Positions 60,983-64,000 of a stretch of 64,000 bases of DNA are shown piece by piece. The stretch covers positions 1,550,001-1,614,000 of the forward strand of contig JADJXJ010000001.1 of NCBI GenBank assembly GCA_016715945.1, given 5' to 3'. The notes beneath the pieces were generated by a model, which saw only the letters and a program-made list of their open reading frames with translations, had not been told where the DNA came from and ran no database searches. Source of the stretch: Bacteroidota bacterium. GTDB lineage: Bacteria > Bacteroidota > Bacteroidia > Bacteroidales > F082. Each line of letters starts with the position of its first letter. Positions within the stretch are counted from its first letter, which is position 1. Both the position numbers and the translations under genes were made by a program.

Positions 60983-62440
60983 ATGAGAACATTTACCCTC
61001 CTTTTAGCGGCCTTATTAATGGCCGGCACCGCCCTGGGCCAGCGTAAACCGGCCACAGAAAACAAGCCCCAACATTCGGTGTACCAACAACTCAAAAAAG
61101 ATTTTGAGAGAAAGGCACCACAGGCAAAAGAGGCACGCACACCCGACATGATGCAGATCATCAGGCAGCGCGATCAATACCGGCTTCTGCAAGTGGTCAA
61201 CCTGATGCACTGGGAAGGACAATACGACACCATGTCGCGCACTTCGTATTATTATGAAGGCTTCAGCCATCTGCCTGCCTACACCGTGGAAGAACACCAC
61301 GACGGCAGCACATTTTTTCCGGGCACCAGAATCTATTACTACTTCGATGCACAGGATCGCGATACCATGTGGGTGTGGCAGAATTACGGCGGATTTCGCG
61401 ACTGGGAAAACGCCATGCGCGAGACCTGGCGATATGACAGCTACGGCAACGAATACCTTTATCTGAACGACTTCTGGGACATCAGCAGCGCCCAATGGTT
61501 GTTGCAGTTTGCCAACCGTGCCTCGCACGAATACGACAGCGCCGGCAATGTGCTGAGCATTACCTATGCCGATTATTACAATGACCAATGGTTTCCGTTC
61601 AGCCGGACAATCTTCGAATACGACAACGATGGCAGGCATACGGCCACAGTGGAGCAGTCGTGGGAAGAAATCGACGGCAAATGGGTGAATATGTGGCGTG
61701 AGGGATACCAACTCAATGCCCAGAACGAATGGGAAGTGGTAAAATACTACAACTGGAACGATTTCGACCAGCAGTGGGAACTCGAGGGCAAAGCCACCGA
61801 CATCACCTGGCTCGATTTCAGCCAGTTCAAATGGCTCACCGTAACCCTGCAGATATGGGACGGACAAGGCTGGGAAAACGACCAAAGGGGCGCCTGCACC
61901 TACAACGCCAACGAGCTGCTGCTCACCTCAACCTTCGAGATTTGGGATGGCCTGGCATGGGAAAACGATTTCAGGGAACGCTATGAATACGACCAATACA
62001 GCTTCAACACCCTGGAGGTCATGGAAACCTGGGAAAACGGGGAATGGATGATCTATAATGGCCAAAAAATCAATGTGGACTACGACGCCAATGCCAACCC
62101 TGTTGTTATGGTGGCAGAATTTTACGACTGGGGAATCGGCCTCTGGGTCATCAGCGGAAAAATGCTGCTCACCTGGGAGACAGTGACCTCTTTGCCTGAA
62201 CCCCTCAGCCTTGGGATGAGCCTGTATCCCAATCCTGTAACCACACAAATCCACCTGAAGCTGAACGAAAACCTGGTGGACAAAGCACAATTTGCCATCT
62301 ATAATACTTCTGCGCAACTCATGCAATCCGGCAGGTTGAACGGACTGGCAATTGATGTGGAGCAACTTCCGGCAGGCATCTATCTGCTTCGCCTGCAGCA
62401 CGAAGGGCGCACCACGACACAAAAGTTCATCAAACGTTGA
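60983..62440 (+). CDS. Type IX-secreted protein of degenerate WENxxxxYxYD repeats
   Basis: 485 residues. A signal peptide (MRTFTLLLAALLMAGTALGQ) precedes about 50 polar residues. Residues about 75-400 are made of degenerate repeats of 30-45 residues. Recognisable copies include WRYDSYGNEYLYLNDFWD, HEYDSAGNVLSITYADYY, FEYDNDGRHTATVEQSW, and the WDGQGWENDQRGACTYNANE and WDGLAWENDFRERYEYDQYS pair. The last 75 residues are a type IX sorting domain (SLYPNPVTTQIHLKL, LPAGIYLLRLQHEGR). The repeats suggest an extended beta-rich surface protein; a role in adhesion is guesswork. Followed by a strong terminator. Confidence 0.85.
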   Translation: MRTFTLLLAALLMAGTALGQRKPATENKPQHSVYQQLKKDFERKAPQAKEARTPDMMQIIRQRDQYRLLQVVNLMHWEGQYDTMSRTSYYYEGFSHLPAYTVEEHHDGSTFFPGTRIYYYFDAQDRDTMWVWQNYGGFRDWENAMRETWRYDSYGNEYLYLNDFWDISSAQWLLQFANRASHEYDSAGNVLSITYADYYNDQWFPFSRTIFEYDNDGRHTATVEQSWEEIDGKWVNMWREGYQLNAQNEWEVVKYYNWNDFDQQWELEGKATDITWLDFSQFKWLTVTLQIWDGQGWENDQRGACTYNANELLLTSTFEIWDGLAWENDFRERYEYDQYSFNTLEVMETWENGEWMIYNGQKINVDYDANANPVVMVAEFYDWGIGLWVISGKMLLTWETVTSLPEPLSLGMSLYPNPVTTQIHLKLNENLVDKAQFAIYNTSAQLMQSGRLNGLAIDVEQLPAGIYLLRLQHEGRTTTQKFIKR

Positions 62441-62450
62441 TCGCATACAG

Positions 62451-62474
62451 GCCGGGCGCAAGCCCGGCTTTTTT
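62451..62474 (+). terminator. Intrinsic terminator of the second type IX cargo
   Basis: Arms GCCGGGC (62451-62457) and GCCCGGC (62462-62468), four-base loop, T run to 62474. It begins 11 bases after the stop codon. Confidence 0.92.
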
Positions 62475-62513
62475 GTTAGGATGCGCGACGAAAATGCGTT
62501 GGGCCGAAAATCC

Positions 62514-62521
62514 TACCTTTG
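62514..62521 (+). promoter_or_regulatory. TAnnTTTG element upstream of the porin-like gene
   Basis: TACCTTTG matches all eight defined positions. It ends 5 bases before the first ATG (62526) and 50 before the second (62571). If it is a promoter, a transcript would begin close to 62527, which favours the second start. Confidence 0.35.
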
Positions 62522-62525
62522 CTGC

Positions 62526-64000
62526 ATGAAGCGGTTCGCTTTGACTTTTACGGCACGAATAAAAAGTCTGATGAAACATGGGCTGGCGTTATGCCTGATC
62601 AGCCAGTATTTGTCAGCGGAGGCGCAAATGCCCCTGGTAAAGATTGATTCCACCCGCGCCACCTTTTTCAACCAGAGTTTCGACAGCCTGTTTCTGGGCA
62701 GGATTCACCCCATCGACACCAACCTGCTCAATTTCAGCCGGTTCGACTGGACAAGCACAGACGAGTTTGGTATGGCAACGCTGAGCAATACGGCCAATCC
62801 TGCCAGGCCGTTGTTTTTCAGTCCCGAACTATACTACGGATACCACCTTTATCCATCGGCATACAGGCTCTACCAACGCAGCGGCAGAGACATCCGTTTC
62901 ATGCAGCCCCTGGCCCCGCTCACCGAGGTGAGTTACCTGATGGGCAGCAAACGCGAACAGCACCTGAGGGTCAACTTCAGCAGGCTGGTTGCTCCGCGCA
63001 CTGTGGTCGGGCTTGACTACGGGCTGATCAACTCGCCTGGATACTACAAAAACCATTTTGCCGATCAGAGCAACTTTTACCTCAACGCAAGGCACCAGAC
63101 CCGCAGCCTGCGCTACGGAGCAGCAGCATGGTACTTTCATAACAAGCTGATAAACAAGGAAAACGGAGGCATAGCCAACGACAGCATTTTCGAAAACCTG
63201 CTCGAAACCGACCGCAGGTTGTACAACGTGAATCTGCTGGATGCACAAAACAAGCTCAAGATGTCGGGCTTTGGGTTCGAGCACTATTTTATTCTGCTGC
63301 CCGCCCTGCTGCACCGCGATGCGGACAGCCTGCCGCGGAAACGCAGTTTTCAGCTGGGGAGGATCACCCACCGCTTCGAATATATCCGCAACCAGGGGGT
63401 GTACACGGAGCGTTCGCCGCTCGAAAAGTTTTACCAGCCCTACGACATCGTACTCGATTCGTCGCGCACCTACGACAGCACTTACCAATCTGCGTTTATC
63501 AACAGGCTGCAATGGAGCAGCCTGGGTTATCGCGTACACCAATCCCCTCCCCCCTTGCATGTGTATGCCGGCATCGAGCTGATGAATATCCTGCAAAGCG
63601 ACTCCTCCTGGACGGCACGCTATTTTCAATTGAATCCGTACGGCGGGGTGCAGATCAACCTCCTCAACTCCCTGTTTATTGATGGCCGCATTAAGGTGGT
63701 GAGCGGCAATTACGCCGGAGGCGATCTTTATCTGGAAGGCGCTGTAAAACAATATTTTGGAACAGCAAACCGAAACCTTGGCAACCTGTATGGTCAGATT
63801 TTGCTGGCCAACCAATCGCCCTCCTGGTTTGTGCAACGATACCAATCGAACCACTTCCGCTGGGAAAACGATTTTTTAAACACCCGGCTGCTGAAGCTCG
63901 AGGGTGGCTATCATTTCAGGGGACTGGCCGCCGGCGCTGTGTATAACCTTCTGGACAGGCCGGTGTATTTTGGTACCGACAGCAGGCCAAAACAATACAG
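62526..64000 (+). CDS. Putative outer-membrane porin (Porin_10-like), 3' end outside window
   Basis: No stop codon appears between ATG 62526 and the window end, so at least 491 residues are coded. An alternative ATG at 62571 gives a cleaner signal peptide (MKHGLALCLISQYLSAEAQ) and a normal leader if the upstream TACCTTTG is used. The mature part has DSTRATFFNQSFDSLFLGRI near the start, PLAPLTEVSYLMGSKREQ, and repeated amphipathic beta strands rich in Tyr, Phe and Arg (SRLVAPRTVVGLDYGLINSP, VNLLDAQNKLKMSGFG). This matches the Bacteroidota Porin_10 family of large beta-barrels. It follows a terminator, so it has its own promoter. Confidence 0.75.
   Translation, partial: MKRFALTFTARIKSLMKHGLALCLISQYLSAEAQMPLVKIDSTRATFFNQSFDSLFLGRIHPIDTNLLNFSRFDWTSTDEFGMATLSNTANPARPLFFSPELYYGYHLYPSAYRLYQRSGRDIRFMQPLAPLTEVSYLMGSKREQHLRVNFSRLVAPRTVVGLDYGLINSPGYYKNHFADQSNFYLNARHQTRSLRYGAAAWYFHNKLINKENGGIANDSIFENLLETDRRLYNVNLLDAQNKLKMSGFGFEHYFILLPALLHRDADSLPRKRSFQLGRITHRFEYIRNQGVYTERSPLEKFYQPYDIVLDSSRTYDSTYQSAFINRLQWSSLGYRVHQSPPPLHVYAGIELMNILQSDSSWTARYFQLNPYGGVQINLLNSLFIDGRIKVVSGNYAGGDLYLEGAVKQYFGTANRNLGNLYGQILLANQSPSWFVQRYQSNHFRWENDFLNTRLLKLEGGYHFRGLAAGAVYNLLDRPVYFGTDSRPKQY

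Noticed and set aside
62829..63854. 341-codon minus-strand frame inside the porin-like gene
   Set aside because: The opposite frame codes a signal peptide and beta strands that continue to the window end, which is the better explanation.

Overview
The window reads as a chromosomal segment of a Bacteroidota bacterium, most likely from the Bacteroidales or a nearby uncultured lineage. The evidence is type IX secretion C-terminal sorting domains, a LruC/DUF4114 lipoprotein, a Bacteroidota-type ECF sigma factor with a one-pass anti-sigma/beta-barrel partner, a Porin_10-like barrel, and recurrent upstream elements matching the Bacteroidota promoter (TTTG, about 20 bases, TAnnTTTG) with little Shine-Dalgarno signal. 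GC content looks close to 50 percent. I found no rRNA, tRNA, CRISPR array or insertion sequence.

Region 1 (1-5718) holds the end of a membrane protein, a secreted HEFGH zinc peptidase, a DUF218 membrane protein, a divergent cis-prenyltransferase and a LruC lipoprotein. Region 2 (5840-31186, all minus strand) is a cluster for a cell-surface polysaccharide. In transcription order it has a GT4 transferase, a PAS/pseudo-kinase/receiver protein, Wza- and Wzc-like export proteins, Gmd and Fcl for GDP-L-fucose, a Wzm/Wzt ABC exporter, an array of GT2 and GT4 transferases, two left-handed beta-helix acyltransferases and a Wzy-like membrane protein. A WecA-like initiating phosphoglycosyltransferase (31428) and a membrane-tethered receiver protein (32625) lie divergently beside it. 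Together they can supply fucose, start the lipid-linked glycan, extend and acetylate it and export it. No Wzx flippase is visible, and the Wzc-like protein has a damaged Walker A motif.

Region 3 (33169-47560) is mostly central metabolism: DoxX, acetyl-CoA synthetase, a YdeI/DUF1801 protein, the ECF sigma/anti-sigma pair, ATP-dependent PEP carboxykinase, pyruvate phosphate dikinase, a split saccharopine pathway (LKR then SDH) and a DjlA-like co-chaperone. Acs, PckA and PpdK together suit growth on acetate, pyruvate or amino acids with gluconeogenesis.

Region 4 (47698-64000) holds a tandem universal stress protein, an overlapping four-gene operon (thiamine-binding-like protein, PnuC-type transporter, NadR-like kinase, GT4), a DUF423 protein, a large VCBS-repeat type IX cargo, PdxJ, Dtd, a di-haem peroxidase lipoprotein, NAD(P)HX repair enzyme, ParE, a second type IX cargo built of degenerate repeats, and a porin-like gene cut by the window end.

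The most unusual items are a histidine kinase relic fused to an intact receiver within the capsule cluster, a Wzc homologue with an altered P-loop, a receiver domain with a C-terminal membrane anchor, a proline-rich insertion in a GT2 that resembles a dispersed intragenic repeat, and a 687-base gap containing a strong hairpin. All function calls come from reading the sequence; no database search was run.
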